From NCBI RefSeq assembly GCF_042453785.1, contig NC_091665.1:12409501-12473500 (forward strand): a stretch of 64,000 nucleotides of DNA, given 5' to 3'. Below, in pieces: positions 1 to 10,672 of this stretch. The DNA comes from Malus domestica (lineage: Eukaryota > Streptophyta > Magnoliopsida > Rosales > Rosaceae). Positions within the stretch are counted from its first letter, which is position 1. Each line of letters begins with the position of its first letter. The position numbers were made by a program, and so were the translations under genes. Under the pieces are notes generated by a model that saw only the letters and a list, made by a program, of their open reading frames with translations, made no database searches and was not told the DNA's origin.

Positions 1-838
1 GAATGAATTTAGGATATTTTTTTTTCCTTAAAGTAACTTTAAAAAAAATATGTAGACTTACCTAATTCATTTTTATGAATATTTTAACCTATAAATATTT
101 AGATTCCAATAAATATTGAAAAATCTATAAACTAGCGCCTTGAAACTCTTGGAATGTCACAGCCCGTCCCGGAGGTACTTTTGGCGGGAATGTGAAAGGA
201 CAAAAATGCCCTTGTCAGGTATCAAGGTATGGGTGTATTACGTTTTGAAAATGTTTGGTCCCTAAACTTTTAAGAAGTTGTTTAAGTTAGAAATATTTTG
301 GAAGTTGATTTTATATTTTTGTGGTTAGGGACTTAAGAGAGATTTTGGATGGTGTGGATTGGTTTGACCACACAAGATCAGTCCCTTTCTCTCCTCCCTC
401 TCGATCACTCTCTCAGTCTCTCTCTCTCTCTCGACCTCACACCCAAACACACCCATATCGTACGGACCACCACCAAAACCCTTCAAAACTCGACGGATCG
501 AGGCAAATAAGGTATGCATCTTCATCCTTTCGTCGTCCTGAGTTCATTGGTACTAGTTTTAGGAAGTGAAACCTTCGATTTCACTTAGATCCCGAACCTC
601 CATTTTTGAGGTACTGTTCATGCGAACGTAAAATGTTGTGTTTCAGGAGATTTCAAGCTTGTAGTGAGCTTTAGGAGGTTCTAAGGAAGCTCGGGGACGT
701 TCGTTGGAGAGTTTTGGACGTCGGGATCGTAGGTTTCAAGTTTGGCCGAATCTTTGGTTTTTGCAAGGTGAGATTTCGTAGTTTTTAGGCCCTAAAACTA
801 GTCCAACGTGATTGTACACTCTTAGGGCTTCAATTCGG

Positions 839-845
839 TATAAAA
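839..845 (+). promoter_or_regulatory. Probable LTR core promoter (TATA box)
   Basis: TATAAAA at 839-845, about 680 bp into the LTR, is the best TATA match in the 5' LTR and would place transcription start near 870. That gives a U3 of about 0.7 kb and a long R/U5 leader. The same box is present in the 3' LTR at 8017-8023. Start-site position is inference. Confidence 0.5.
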
Positions 846-959
846 TACGAAGAAAATGGGTGAAAAACGAAGGAGAATAGTGAGTTTGAAAATCGGCCGG
901 AGTTCGGCCGGAGTCCGGCCACCGGAGAACCAGTCCGGCGAGACCTGCGAAGAAGACGA

Positions 960-1011
960 CACGTGCGCTGCACGTGCTGCGCGTGGCCAGCGCGTGGACC
1001 CGTGCCACGTG
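960..1011 (+). promoter_or_regulatory. Cluster of three G-box palindromes in the LTR
   Basis: Perfect CACGTG hexamers occur at 960-965, 971-976 and 1006-1011 in a GC-rich block, with further GCGTG repeats between them. G-boxes are known binding sites of plant bZIP and bHLH factors. They lie downstream of the TATA box, so they would sit in the transcribed leader. The same cluster is at 8138-8189 in the 3' LTR. Function is inference. Confidence 0.4.
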
Positions 1012-2369
1012 TGGCGCGTGGGGGCGCGTGGGGCTTCCAAAAATTTTTCTAAAAATTTCTCGACGCTCGTGACGTCGAGTAGGTCGATGTGGTATATTCA
1101 TATACCAAAATTGAGCATCGTATGAGAAGTTATTTCGAATTATTGGTGATATGCTTAAAATTAATGTTTTTATAGTTGTTTCGCATATAGGTGAGACGTA
1201 TCCCGAGGACGACCGCATCCAGGGACGCCACGGGGGTTACGACCCGTCGACTTATCAGTGAGTGGGCAGTTTTGTTTTCGTATTACCTATATACTACTGT
1301 TTTTCCCAGAAAAATGTTTATATGAAAATACGTTTTTAAAATGCCATGCATAGAATTATTTGGAAAAAGGTGAATTTCACATGAGTTATATGATTGATAT
1401 ATGATGCATACATGTTGCATGGTGCTGTGGAGGCACAGGTAAGTCAGGTGAGTTCATTTATTCATTGAATTGTTGTTGTTGAGATGTGTTGAGCTCATAA
1501 TCTGCACCCTAGGTGTTAGTGCTTATTTTATTCACCACACCGCACGCTCGCCTTGGATCCAAGTAGGTGGATGTCGTACAGACCATGTGAGGGTTCCGAC
1601 ATGCTAGTCGTACAGATCACTAGGCGTGATTCCGACTAGTGGGTGACCTTAGTTATGCGCGCTGATGATATGATGAGAGAAGCACTAGAGCGTATTTTTA
1701 CACCTTTCATCGTATAGACTACCTTACGTAGTTCCGAGTGATGTGCAGAGTAGGGCCGTATAGGTCACTGTGGTGACTCCGGCTTAGTGGGATTTGAGCT
1801 ATTGAATTAATCGTATAGGACCAACTGCAGGGTCTCCGATTGATTCCTTATTTCACCTGATTTATATTTTGATTTATGTCATGGCATGTTTTCTTGAAAA
1901 TGTTAAAGATTTGAGACTTAAGTTTTGAGATTTTATATGGTTATATATATTTCTGGGAAAGTATACAGGTTTTTACGGCGAGGGGATATAATTGTTTTAT
2001 GAACTGTTTTGGAAAACTAATTTGTTTTACTGACTCACTCATTTTGTTTTGCGCCCCTCCAGGTTCTAGTTTAGCGGTGGTTGGCTCACGAGGTCCTTTC
2101 CGGCTTTCTGACAGATTTGGGACATGTAGGACTCACCTGAGGGTGATGTATTCTTATTTTAGTCCTACTTGACTGCAGATAACCTATGCTCTGAACTTAT
2201 GTGTTTACTTGTAAACTCGTCCGGTTATGTCCGTATGTGGTTATGTTGAATTTGGTTTGAAATTCTGTTGATTTATGTTGCTTTTCCGCTTCCGTGTTGT
2301 GCTTATGGTTACGTCACGCCCACGTGATGGCCAGCACACCTGGATCCTCCGGATCGGGGTGTGTCAGTT

Positions 2370-2381
2370 TGGTATCAGAGC
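2370..2381 (+). other. Primer binding site (initiator tRNA-Met)
   Basis: TGGTATCAGAGC begins four bases after the 5' LTR and is complementary to the 3' end of plant initiator tRNA-Met, the standard primer for this class of retrotransposon. Confidence 0.93.
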
Positions 2382-2424
2382 TTAGGTTGCAGTCCTGTAA
2401 ATTTGTTAATGTCTTAACGATCTT

Positions 2425-5400
2425 TTGATGTTTTCTGTCAGAATCATGCCGCCTCGTAGAGAGCGTAGGGAGTCCCGCCGTACTTCTGAATCTAATTTTC
2501 CGGATATTACTCAGTTAGGGGAAGCGATGGCCCAGGCTTTACAGAATGTGATTCGTCCTCCCCCTCCTCCGAGGACACCTCTGGAGACCATGTACAACTT
2601 GAAGTTAGATCGGTTTATGGGTAATGAAAGTCATGAGGGGGCAGAGAAATGGCTTGATCATATTGAGAAAACTTTCCAGGTGATGCAGAGTCAGGGGAAT
2701 CTCCCTGCTAATAGGTGGGTGGAGACCACCACTTGGTTTTTGGGTCGTGAACCAGCAGCATGGTGGATAAATCAGGCTAGGTACATGTCACCTGAGACGG
2801 CAGCCGACTGGAAAGTATTCAAGGAGCATTTTATGAAGAGATTCGTTCCTCCTGAGTATATTGACCGTAAGAAGCAGGAATTCACCAGGTTGAAACAGAG
2901 AAATATGTCGGCACATGAATATTATAGAAAATTTACTGATTTGTCTCGCTATGACACTGATACAGCTGGTAATCAGGGAGAGATGCTTCGACGTTTCAAG
3001 TTGGGATCTAAGAAGAAGTGGCGTACCTTTGCCAATGCACTCCCCTGCGCTGATTATCATGAATATTTCGAGATTCTGGTTAGGATGGAGGACTCTGATA
3101 ATCTCCCTGACAGTGAGGATGACGAGGACAAGAATGAGGGTCAGAAGAAGAATGACAAAGGTAAGGGTATTTCTATTCCTGGACCTCGACAGACTCAGAG
3201 TTTTAAGAAGAGTGGAGCGAGTTCGAGTTCTTCTAGTGGGGGATATAGTTTTACTGGCCCGAGGAGAGGTGGTGGAAGATTTTCTGGTGGACCCAGATTT
3301 CAGGGTCAGAGGGATGCTGGTGGATCTGGCGCTCCATGGTGCCGCCGTTGTAACTCCCGTCACCATGGTGAGTGTAGGAGAGGTTCTGGGGCTTGTTTTA
3401 CGTGTGGGCAGATGGGACATCGGGCTTCTCAGTGCCCCCAGGGTCAGCAGAGACCGCAGCAGACTAATATGCCACCTCCAACACCAGTTCAGCAGAGTTT
3501 TGGACCGGGTGGTTATGGCCAGCCGAGTCGTGGTGGTGCCTACCACTATCAGGGGGATGCTGCTCCGTATGCTTCCGGACCTTATCAGTATTCTCAGGAG
3601 CCTTATCCTCAGGCAGGGTATTCTCAGGATTTTAGAGGTTATTCTTCTTATTCCTCTATGCCAGCTGGTGGATCGCAGTGGCATCAGGGAGGCCAGCCCC
3701 GTCAGGGGGAAGTTGCTACTGGTGGTGCAGGATCATCCAGGCAGCCTAGTCAGCCAGGCCAGGGACGTAATCCTCAGGGACGAGGTAATCAGGGCAATAG
3801 AGGCCGAGGTGGACGACAGCAGGCTCAAGGGCGAATTAATCATATTTCTTTGCAGGAGGCTCAGAACCATCCAGACTTGATTATGGGTACGTTGAATGTT
3901 CTTGGTCATTTTGCTAAGGTTTTGATTGATTGTGGTGCTACGCACTCTGTGATTTCTCATACGTTTGCTCAAATAACCCAACCTCACCCTTCACCTCTAG
4001 GATTTGATTTAGAGTTTGCCATGCCTAGAGGAGATAAATGTATTGTGGATAGTGTGTATCTGGGGTGTCCAGTGATGGTTGAGGGCGTGATTATGTCCGC
4101 TGATCTTATTCCGTTAGATATTGTGGATTTTGATGTGATTTTAGGGGCCGATTGGTTACACCATAATCGTGCCCATATTGATTGTTATGGTAAATCAGTT
4201 ACTTTTTATCGTCCTGGATTACCCGAGGTTACTTTTGAGGGCGAGAGAAGTGGGGTGAGACATGGAGTTATTTCTGCCATAAGGGCGAGGAAATTATTAT
4301 CGAAGGGTTGTCAGGGATATTTGGCACATGTGGTATTAAATGATGTTGCTCCTACTAGTATAGAAGAAGTTGGTGTGGTCAGACATTATCCGGATGTTTT
4401 CCCTGATGATTTGCCGGGATTGCCGCCAGACAGAGAGGTGGAATTCTCTATTGATTTGCTTCCAGGTACGGACCCTATATCTCTGACTCCTTATAGAATG
4501 GCTCCTGCTGAGTTGAGGGAATTAAAAATCCAGTTGCAAGAATTACTTGATAAAGGTTTTATTCAACCTAGTTCTTCACCTTGGGGTGCCCCAGTATTAT
4601 TTGTGAAGAAGAAGGATGGAACTCTTCGATTGTGTATTGATTATAGACAATTGAACCGGGTAACGATTAAAAACCGTTATCCATTGCCTCGCATTGATGA
4701 TTTGTTCGATCAGCTGAAAGGTGCGTGTGTATTTTCTAAGATTGATTTGAGATCTGGGTATTATCAATTGAAGATTAAAGAAGATGATGTACCTAAGACG
4801 GCTTTCCGAACTCGGTACGGACATTATGAATTTTCGGTTATGCCGTTTGGGTTGACTAATGCACCTGCAGCTTTTATGAGATTAATGAATGAGGTATTCC
4901 AGAAATATCTTGATAAATTTGTTATTGTTTTTATTGATGATATTCTGGTATACTCTAAGTCCCAAGCAGATCATATCCGACACCTTAATTTGGTGTTAAG
5001 GAAATTAAGGGAGCATCAGTTGTATGCCAAGTTCAGTAAATGTCAGTTTTGGTTGACTGAAGTGGCATTTTTGGGGCATGTTGTATCAGCTCAAGGTATT
5101 CAAGTTGATCCTCAAAAGATTGCAGCAGTGGAGAATTGGGAGCAACCTCGAACCGTCACGGAGGTACGAAGTTTTCTTGGCTTAGCAGGTTATTATCGAC
5201 GGTTCGTTCAGGATTTCTCTATGATTGCTTTACCGTTGACAAAGTTGACCAGGAAGGATGTTAAATTTGAGTGGGATGAGAATTGTGAGCGGAGTTTTCA
5301 GCAATTAAAGTATTGCCTCACTCATGCACCGGTGTTGGTACTTCCCGACGATAGCGGTAATTTTGAGATATATAGTGATGCTTCATTAAATGGTTTGGGA

Positions 5401-7278
5401 TGTGTTTTGATGCAGCATAATAAGGTGATTGCATATGCTTCTAGGCAGTTGAAAAATCATGAAAGGAACTATCCTACTCACGATCTTGAATTGGCAGCAA
5501 TTGTTTTTGCTTTAAAAATTTGGAGGCATTATTTGTATGGTGAGAAGTGTAAGATCTTCACTGATCACAAGAGTCTTCAATATTTGTTTACTCAGCATGA
5601 TCTTAATCTTCGTCAGCGAAGGTGGATGGAATTGTTAAGTGATTATGATTGTTCTATTGAATACCATCCAGGTCGTGCTAATGTAGTAGCGGATGCGCTG
5701 AGTAGGAAACCTCAAGGTAGACTTAATGCCCTATATGCTAGTCGTGTTCCTCTTCTTGCTGAACTGAGGGCAACTGGAGTAAGATTGGAGTGGGAGAATC
5801 AAGGTGGAGCTTTTCTTGCTAGTTTTCAAGTCAGGCCAGTTTTGGTGGATCGTATTCTTGCAGTTCAGATGGTGAATGAAGAAATTCAGGAGTTGGTTCA
5901 GTTAAGAAGTGAAGGGAAAAAGAAAGACCTCAGAATTCGGGAATCAGATGGTATGCTCATGCAAGAAAACAGAATGTATGTTCCGAATAATGAGGAATTG
6001 AAGAAGGAAATTCTGGATGAAGCACATTGTTCAGCTTATGCGATGCATCCGGGAGGAACAAAAATGTATCATACCATTCGACCATTTTATTATTGGCCGG
6101 GTATGAAAAGAGAAATTGCAGAATATGTGAGCAGGTGTATTATTTGCCAGCAAGTGAAAGCAGAAAGGAAGAAGCCCTTTGGGCGAATGCAACCACTTCC
6201 CGTTCCCCAGTGGAAATGGGAAAATATAACCATGGATTTCGTGTATAAACTTCCTCGTACGCGAAATGGATTTGATGGTATTTGGGTGATTGTGGATCGA
6301 CTCACCAAGTCTGCGCATTTCATTCCAGTGAGGGAGAAATACCCTCTGAATAAATTGGCTAAGTTGTTTATTTCGAAGATTGTCAAGTATCATGGAGTCC
6401 CAGTAAATATTATCTCCGATCGAGACCCGAGGTTTACTTCTAAATTTTGGGTGGCTTTTCAGGAAGCTCTGGGTACTCAATTACTGTATAGCACAGCTTA
6501 TCATCCTCAAACTGATGGGCAATCAGAGAGGACCATTCAGACGTTGGAAGATATGTTGAGATCTTCGGTATTACAATTTGGTGATTCTTGGCATGATCGT
6601 CTGGACTTAATGGAGTTTGCTTATAATAACAGTTTTCACTCGAGCATTGGTATGTCCCCATTCGAGGCACTTTATGGTAGGGCGTGTCGAACGCCATTGT
6701 GTTGGTCTGAGGTTGGTGAACGGGTATTAGAAGGCCCTGAGATCGTGGATGAGACGACTCAAAATGTTCAGGTAATTAAATCAAACCTGAAAGCAGCCCA
6801 GGATCGACATAAGAGTTTAGCGGATCGGCATACTACTGATCGAGTGTATGATGTGGGTGATTGGGTATTCTTGAAATTGTCGCCTTGGAGAGGTGTGGTA
6901 CGATTTGGGAAAAGAGGAAAGCTAAGTCCGAGATATATTGGACCTTATGTGATCACTGAAAGAGTTGGTGAAGTTGCCTACCGGTTGGAACTGCCTCCGG
7001 AGTTATCTAAGGTCCATAATGTGTTCCATGTCTCTATGCTTCGGCATTATATTTCTGATCCTTCTCATGTGATCCCTCATCAACCGTTAGAGATTAATCC
7101 GGATTTGACTTATGATGAGGAACCAATCACAATATTGGATTGGAAGGACAAGGTTCTAAGGAACAAGACGGTGAGTTTGGTGAAGGTGTTGTGGAGAAAT
7201 CATTCTGTGGAGGAAGCTACTTGGGAGACGGAAGACCGGATGAGAGAGATGTACCCAAGATTATTCTACGAGTATTGA
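2425..7278 (+). CDS. Intact gag-pol polyprotein, Tekay/Del chromovirus
   Basis: Single uninterrupted frame of 1617 codons for the virus-like particle and all replication enzymes of the element. Gag occupies about residues 1-460 and carries a CCHC zinc knuckle at 324-337 ([14 protein letters not shown]). The protease active site DCGATHS has its Asp at 502. Reverse transcriptase has catalytic Asp774 and FIDD at 836-839. RNase H has Asp985, Glu1022, Asp1047 and Asp1090. Integrase has the HHCC finger (His1201, His1208, Cys1238, Cys1241) and the D,D35E triad Asp1271, Asp1332, Glu1368. The C terminus (about 1564-1617) is a chromodomain-like module in which the usual aromatic cage is only partly kept (NHS in place of the common GYS/GFS). 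The first ATG (2425) or the Met at codon 8 (MPPRRE) may start translation; the latter matches the family better. All key residues that I can see are present, so the product looks competent. Confidence 0.96.
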   Translation: MMFSVRIMPPRRERRESRRTSESNFPDITQLGEAMAQALQNVIRPPPPPRTPLETMYNLKLDRFMGNESHEGAEKWLDHIEKTFQVMQSQGNLPANRWVETTTWFLGREPAAWWINQARYMSPETAADWKVFKEHFMKRFVPPEYIDRKKQEFTRLKQRNMSAHEYYRKFTDLSRYDTDTAGNQGEMLRRFKLGSKKKWRTFANALPCADYHEYFEILVRMEDSDNLPDSEDDEDKNEGQKKNDKGKGISIPGPRQTQSFKKSGASSSSSSGGYSFTGPRRGGGRFSGGPRFQGQRDAGGSGAPWCRRCNSRHHGECRRGSGACFTCGQMGHRASQCPQGQQRPQQTNMPPPTPVQQSFGPGGYGQPSRGGAYHYQGDAAPYASGPYQYSQEPYPQAGYSQDFRGYSSYSSMPAGGSQWHQGGQPRQGEVATGGAGSSRQPSQPGQGRNPQGRGNQGNRGRGGRQQAQGRINHISLQEAQNHPDLIMGTLNVLGHFAKVLIDCGATHSVISHTFAQITQPHPSPLGFDLEFAMPRGDKCIVDSVYLGCPVMVEGVIMSADLIPLDIVDFDVILGADWLHHNRAHIDCYGKSVTFYRPGLPEVTFEGERSGVRHGVISAIRARKLLSKGCQGYLAHVVLNDVAPTSIEEVGVVRHYPDVFPDDLPGLPPDREVEFSIDLLPGTDPISLTPYRMAPAELRELKIQLQELLDKGFIQPSSSPWGAPVLFVKKKDGTLRLCIDYRQLNRVTIKNRYPLPRIDDLFDQLKGACVFSKIDLRSGYYQLKIKEDDVPKTAFRTRYGHYEFSVMPFGLTNAPAAFMRLMNEVFQKYLDKFVIVFIDDILVYSKSQADHIRHLNLVLRKLREHQLYAKFSKCQFWLTEVAFLGHVVSAQGIQVDPQKIAAVENWEQPRTVTEVRSFLGLAGYYRRFVQDFSMIALPLTKLTRKDVKFEWDENCERSFQQLKYCLTHAPVLVLPDDSGNFEIYSDASLNGLGCVLMQHNKVIAYASRQLKNHERNYPTHDLELAAIVFALKIWRHYLYGEKCKIFTDHKSLQYLFTQHDLNLRQRRWMELLSDYDCSIEYHPGRANVVADALSRKPQGRLNALYASRVPLLAELRATGVRLEWENQGGAFLASFQVRPVLVDRILAVQMVNEEIQELVQLRSEGKKKDLRIRESDGMLMQENRMYVPNNEELKKEILDEAHCSAYAMHPGGTKMYHTIRPFYYWPGMKREIAEYVSRCIICQQVKAERKKPFGRMQPLPVPQWKWENITMDFVYKLPRTRNGFDGIWVIVDRLTKSAHFIPVREKYPLNKLAKLFISKIVKYHGVPVNIISDRDPRFTSKFWVAFQEALGTQLLYSTAYHPQTDGQSERTIQTLEDMLRSSVLQFGDSWHDRLDLMEFAYNNSFHSSIGMSPFEALYGRACRTPLCWSEVGERVLEGPEIVDETTQNVQVIKSNLKAAQDRHKSLADRHTTDRVYDVGDWVFLKLSPWRGVVRFGKRGKLSPRYIGPYVITERVGEVAYRLELPPELSKVHNVFHVSMLRHYISDPSHVIPHQPLEINPDLTYDEEPITILDWKDKVLRNKTVSLVKVLWRNHSVEEATWETEDRMREMYPRLFYEY

Positions 7279-7319
7279 ATTATGATTTGGTTATGGGAAT
7301 TTCGGGGACGAAATTCTAT

Positions 7320-7332
7320 AAGGAGGGGAGAT
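7320..7332 (+). other. Polypurine tract
   Basis: The purine-rich AAGGAGGGGAGAT lies directly before the 3' LTR and would prime plus-strand DNA synthesis. The equivalent on the opposite strand occurs next to the second Tekay element. Confidence 0.85.
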
Positions 7333-9544
7333 TGTCACAGCCCGTCCCGGAGGTACTTTTGGCGGGAATGTGAAAGGACAAAAATGCCCTTGTCAGGTAT
7401 CAAGGTATGGGTGTATTACGTTTTGAAAATGTTTGGTCCCTAAACTTTTAAGAAGTTGTTTAAGTTAGAAATATTTTGGAAGTTGATTTTATATTTTTGT
7501 GGTTAGGGACTTAAGAGAGATTTTGGATGGTGTGGATTGGTTTGACCACACAAGATCAGTCCCTTTCTCTCCTCCCTCTCGATCACTCTCTCAGTCTCTC
7601 TCTCTCTCTCGACCTCACACCCAAACACACCCATATCGTACGGACCACCACCAAAACCCTTCAAAACTCGACGGATCGAGGCAAATAAGGTATGCATCTT
7701 CATCCTTTCGTCGTCCTGAGTTCATTGGTACTAGTTTTAGGAAGTGAAACCTTCGATTTCACTTAGATCCCGAACCTCCATTTTTGAGGTACTGTTCATG
7801 CGAACGTAAAATGTTGTGTTTCAGGAGATTTCAAGCTTGTAGTGAGCTTTAGGAGGTTCTAAGGAAGCTCGGGGACGTTCGTTGGAGAGTTTTGGACGTC
7901 GGGATCGTAGGTTTCAAGTTTGGCCGAATCTTTGGTTTTTGCAAGGTGAGATTTCGTAGTTTTTAGGCCCTAAAACTAGTCCAACGTGATTGTACACTCT
8001 TAGGGCTTCAATTCGGTATAAAATACGAAGAAAATGGGTGAAAAACGAAGGAGAATAGTGAGTTTGAAAATCGGCCGGAGTTCGGCCGGAGTCCGGCCAC
8101 CGGAGAACCAGTCCGGCGAGACCTGCGAAGAAGACGACACGTGCGCTGCACGTGCTGCGCGTGGCCAGCGCGTGGACCCGTGCCACGTGTGGCGCGTGGG
8201 GGCGCGTGGGGCTTCCAAAAATTTTTCTAAAAATTTCTCGACGCTCGTGACGTCGAGTAGGTCGATGTGGTATATTCATATACCAAAATTGAGCATCGTA
8301 TGAGAAGTTATTTCGAATTATTGGTGATATGCTTAAAATTAATGTTTTTATAGTTGTTTCGCATATAGGTGAGACGTATCCCGAGGACGACCGCATCCAG
8401 GGACGCCACGGGGGTTACGACCCGTCGACTTATCAGTGAGTGGGCAGTTTTGTTTTCGTATTACCTATATACTACTGTTTTTCCCAGAAAAATGTTTATA
8501 TGAAAATACGTTTTTAAAATGCCATGCATAGAATTATTTGGAAAAAGGTGAATTTCACATGAGTTATATGATTGATATATGATGCATACATGTTGCATGG
8601 TGCTGTGGAGGCACAGGTAAGTCAGGTGAGTTCATTTATTCATTGAATTGTTGTTGTTGAGATGTGTTGAGCTCATAATCTGCACCCTAGGTGTTAGTGC
8701 TTATTTTATTCACCACACCGCACGCTCGCCTTGGATCCAAGTAGGTGGATGTCGTACAGACCATGTGAGGGTTCCGACATGCTAGTCGTACAGATCACTA
8801 GGCGTGATTCCGACTAGTGGGTGACCTTAGTTATGCGCGCTGATGATATGATGAGAGAAGCACTAGAGCGTATTTTTACACCTTTCATCGTATAGACTAC
8901 CTTACGTAGTTCCGAGTGATGTGCAGAGTAGGGCCGTATAGGTCACTGTGGTGACTCCGGCTTAGTGGGATTTGAGCTATTGAATTAATCGTATAGGACC
9001 AACTGCAGGGTCTCCGATTGATTCCTTATTTCACCTGATTTATATTTTGATTTATGTCATGGCATGTTTTCTTGAAAATGTTAAAGATTTGAGACTTAAG
9101 TTTTGAGATTTTATATGGTTATATATATTTCTGGGAAAGTATACAGGTTTTTACGGCGAGGGGATATAATTGTTTTATGAACTGTTTTGGAAAACTAATT
9201 TGTTTTACTGACCCACTCATTTTGTTTTGCGCCCCTCCAGGTTCTAGTTTAGCGGTGGTTGGCTCACGAGGTCCTTTCCGGCTTTCTGACAGATTTGGGA
9301 CATGTAGGACTCACCTGAGGGTGATGTATTCTTATTTTAGTCCTACTTGACTGCAGATAACCTATGCTCTGAACTTATGTGTTTACTTGTAAACTCGTCC
9401 GGTTATGTCCGTATGTGGTTATGTTGAATTTGGTTTGAAATTCTGTTGATTTATGTTGCTTTTCCGCTTTCGTGTTGTGCTTATGGTTACGTCACGCCCA
9501 CGTGACGGCCAGCACACCTGGATCCTCCGGATCGGGGTGTGTCA
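7333..9544 (+). repeat. 3' LTR of the young Tekay element
   Basis: 2212 bp, differing from the 5' LTR at three sites that I could see. It ends TGTGTCA and is followed by the target duplication TGGAA at 9545-9549. Confidence 0.96.
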
Positions 9545-9549
9545 TGGAA

Positions 9550-9862
9550 CATGAAAGAATATGAAACACATAAAATATTTTTTTAATTAATTTAGCCATT
9601 GGATTTAAATTTGGACCGTTAGAGTTTTTTTACCTTTGAATTTGATTAAATTAGATCTTAGCCATTGGATACAATAAAAAAATTACACATATGGTGGGCC
9701 AACCCTACTAACCTAGGGGGAATCTTAGGCTAAATTTGCCACATAAATGAGTTTTACGTTTTAACTCATATTTGCCCCAATGGTTGGAGTAAGTTGAGAT
9801 GAGTTTAGAAATTAAAATTTGAGATGGCTAGGGGTGAAAGTGCCTTAGAAAACTGGGTAGCC
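9550..9862. other. Intergenic, no gene recognised
   Basis: About 310 bp of AT-rich sequence between the Tekay 3' LTR and the hAT-like element. It holds two copies of the short phrase GCCATTGGAT (near 9594 and 9661). If the hAT element is removed, this stretch is the original upstream flank of MTERF2, so remnants of its native promoter may be here. No coding or RNA feature seen. Confidence 0.5.
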
Positions 9863-10023
9863 CATCAGTCTAGGGGTGGGCACGGTGCGTTTCCACCCCT
9901 AAATTGGAACCGTAACTGAAAAATATCAATGGTTCAGTTCGATGTGGTTCCACTTAAATTTATTACAAGAACAGTACGGTTCGGTCTACACTGGTTTTGA
10001 TTTGGTTCTTGCCAGTTTACGGT

Positions 10024-10299
10024 TGTCACATCCCACATCGCTCAGGGGAGTGGATCTTGTAAGCCTTATATGTATATTCCCATCTCTACCTAGCACGAGG
10101 CATTTTGGGAGCTCACTGGCTTCGGGTTCCATCGAAACTTCGAAGTTAAGCGAGTTCGCGTGAGAGCAATCCCAGGATAGGTGACCCACTAGGAAGTTCT
10201 CGAGTGAGTTCCCAGAAATAAAACCGTGAGGGCGTGGCTGGAGCCCAAATCGGACAATATCGTACTATGACAGAGTCGAGTCCGGGCGGGAATGTGACA
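10024..10299 (+). mobile_element. Solo LTR of a Cassandra TRIM retrotransposon
   Basis: 276 bp from TGTCACATCCC to TGTGACA, with an exact target duplication ACGGT at 10019-10023 and 10300-10304. The interior contains a clear 5S rRNA-like segment, which is the defining property of Cassandra terminal-repeat retrotransposons in miniature. Only one LTR is present, so this is a recombined remnant, and it lies within the hAT-like element. Confidence 0.9.
10100..10212 (+). ncRNA. 5S rRNA-like RNA polymerase III domain of Cassandra
   Basis: The segment resembles plant 5S rRNA through the internal control region: GGGTTCCATC near 10124, an A-box-like AAGTTAAGCG at 10143-10152 and a C-box-like AGGATAGGTGACC at 10174-10186. 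It is not a genuine 5S gene: it differs from 5S rRNA in several places and is bounded by retrotransposon LTR ends. Known Cassandra LTRs keep these promoter elements. Whether this copy is transcribed is unknown. Confidence 0.75.
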
Positions 10300-10407
10300 A
10301 CGGTTTCGAATACTAAATTATTTGAACATCAAATCATCATGCATTCAAATACATCTTCTAAAATTGATTATATGAAGTTGCATCCAACACATATCTTTTT
10401 TAATGCA

Positions 10408-10672
10408 AATGTCTTTGGTAGTGGCACCAAGTCAACAAAAAGAGACAACTAAAAGAAATATGCATTGGTTAGTCAGTTAATAAACAAAAAAATGACGAAC
10501 TTAAGCAGCATTAGTCTCCTGAAATTGGTCTCCTGATATTGGCAGCAATAGTAACAGCAAGCAAAAAGAAATATTCAAATAGCATTAAAGGAAATATGCA
10601 TTGGTCTCTTGATATTGGCAGCAACAACAAGCAAAAACAAAAATCCAAATGTCCTTGGTAGTGGCAGATTCT
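10408..10672 (+). repeat. Imperfect direct repeats inside the hAT-like element
   Basis: Phrases such as AAATATGCATTGGT (near 10457 and 10590), TGATATTGGCAGCAA (near 10532 and 10611) and a GTAGTGGCA-containing phrase (near 10418 and 10655) recur, giving a degenerate duplicated block of roughly 130 bp. No coding potential seen. Confidence 0.5.

Larger units (their letters stand above)
155..2366 (+). repeat. 5' LTR of the young Tekay element
   Basis: 2212-bp long terminal repeat beginning TGTCACAG and ending TGTGTCA. It contains a CT microsatellite near 407-432, a TATA box at 839-845 and a GC-rich block at about 890-1035 with three perfect CACGTG palindromes. Short reading frames inside it (for example near 321-569) recur at exactly +7178 in the 3' LTR and are not genes. 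Confidence 0.96.
155..9544 (+). mobile_element. Complete Tekay/Del-type Ty3/gypsy LTR retrotransposon, young
   Basis: Two 2212-bp LTRs (155-2366 and 7333-9544) bound an internal region with a primer binding site, one intact gag-pol frame and a polypurine tract. The LTRs start with TG and end with CA. The target-site duplication TGGAA is exact at 150-154 and 9545-9549. Aligning the LTRs by eye at a constant offset of 7178, I find only three differences, all transitions (2035/9213, 2292/9470, 2328/9506), so the insertion is very recent. The domain order gag, protease, RT, RNase H, integrase, chromodomain-like tail and the initiator-Met primer site fit the chromovirus Tekay/Del lineage. A second, decayed relative lies in the opposite orientation at 36171-45606. 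Confidence 0.97.

Noticed and set aside
321-1218. Several open frames on both strands within the Tekay LTR, with exact copies at +7178
   Set aside because: They are duplicated only because the two LTRs are identical there; none has a recognisable domain or codon structure.
2915-3880. Long alternative-frame and antisense frames over the Tekay gag
   Set aside because: They are shadows of the gag-pol frame. The same alternative frame also opens in the older copy only because of a one-base deletion.
10100-10212. A genuine 5S rRNA gene
   Set aside because: It lies between LTR ends with a target duplication and departs from 5S rRNA at many positions; Cassandra explains it fully.
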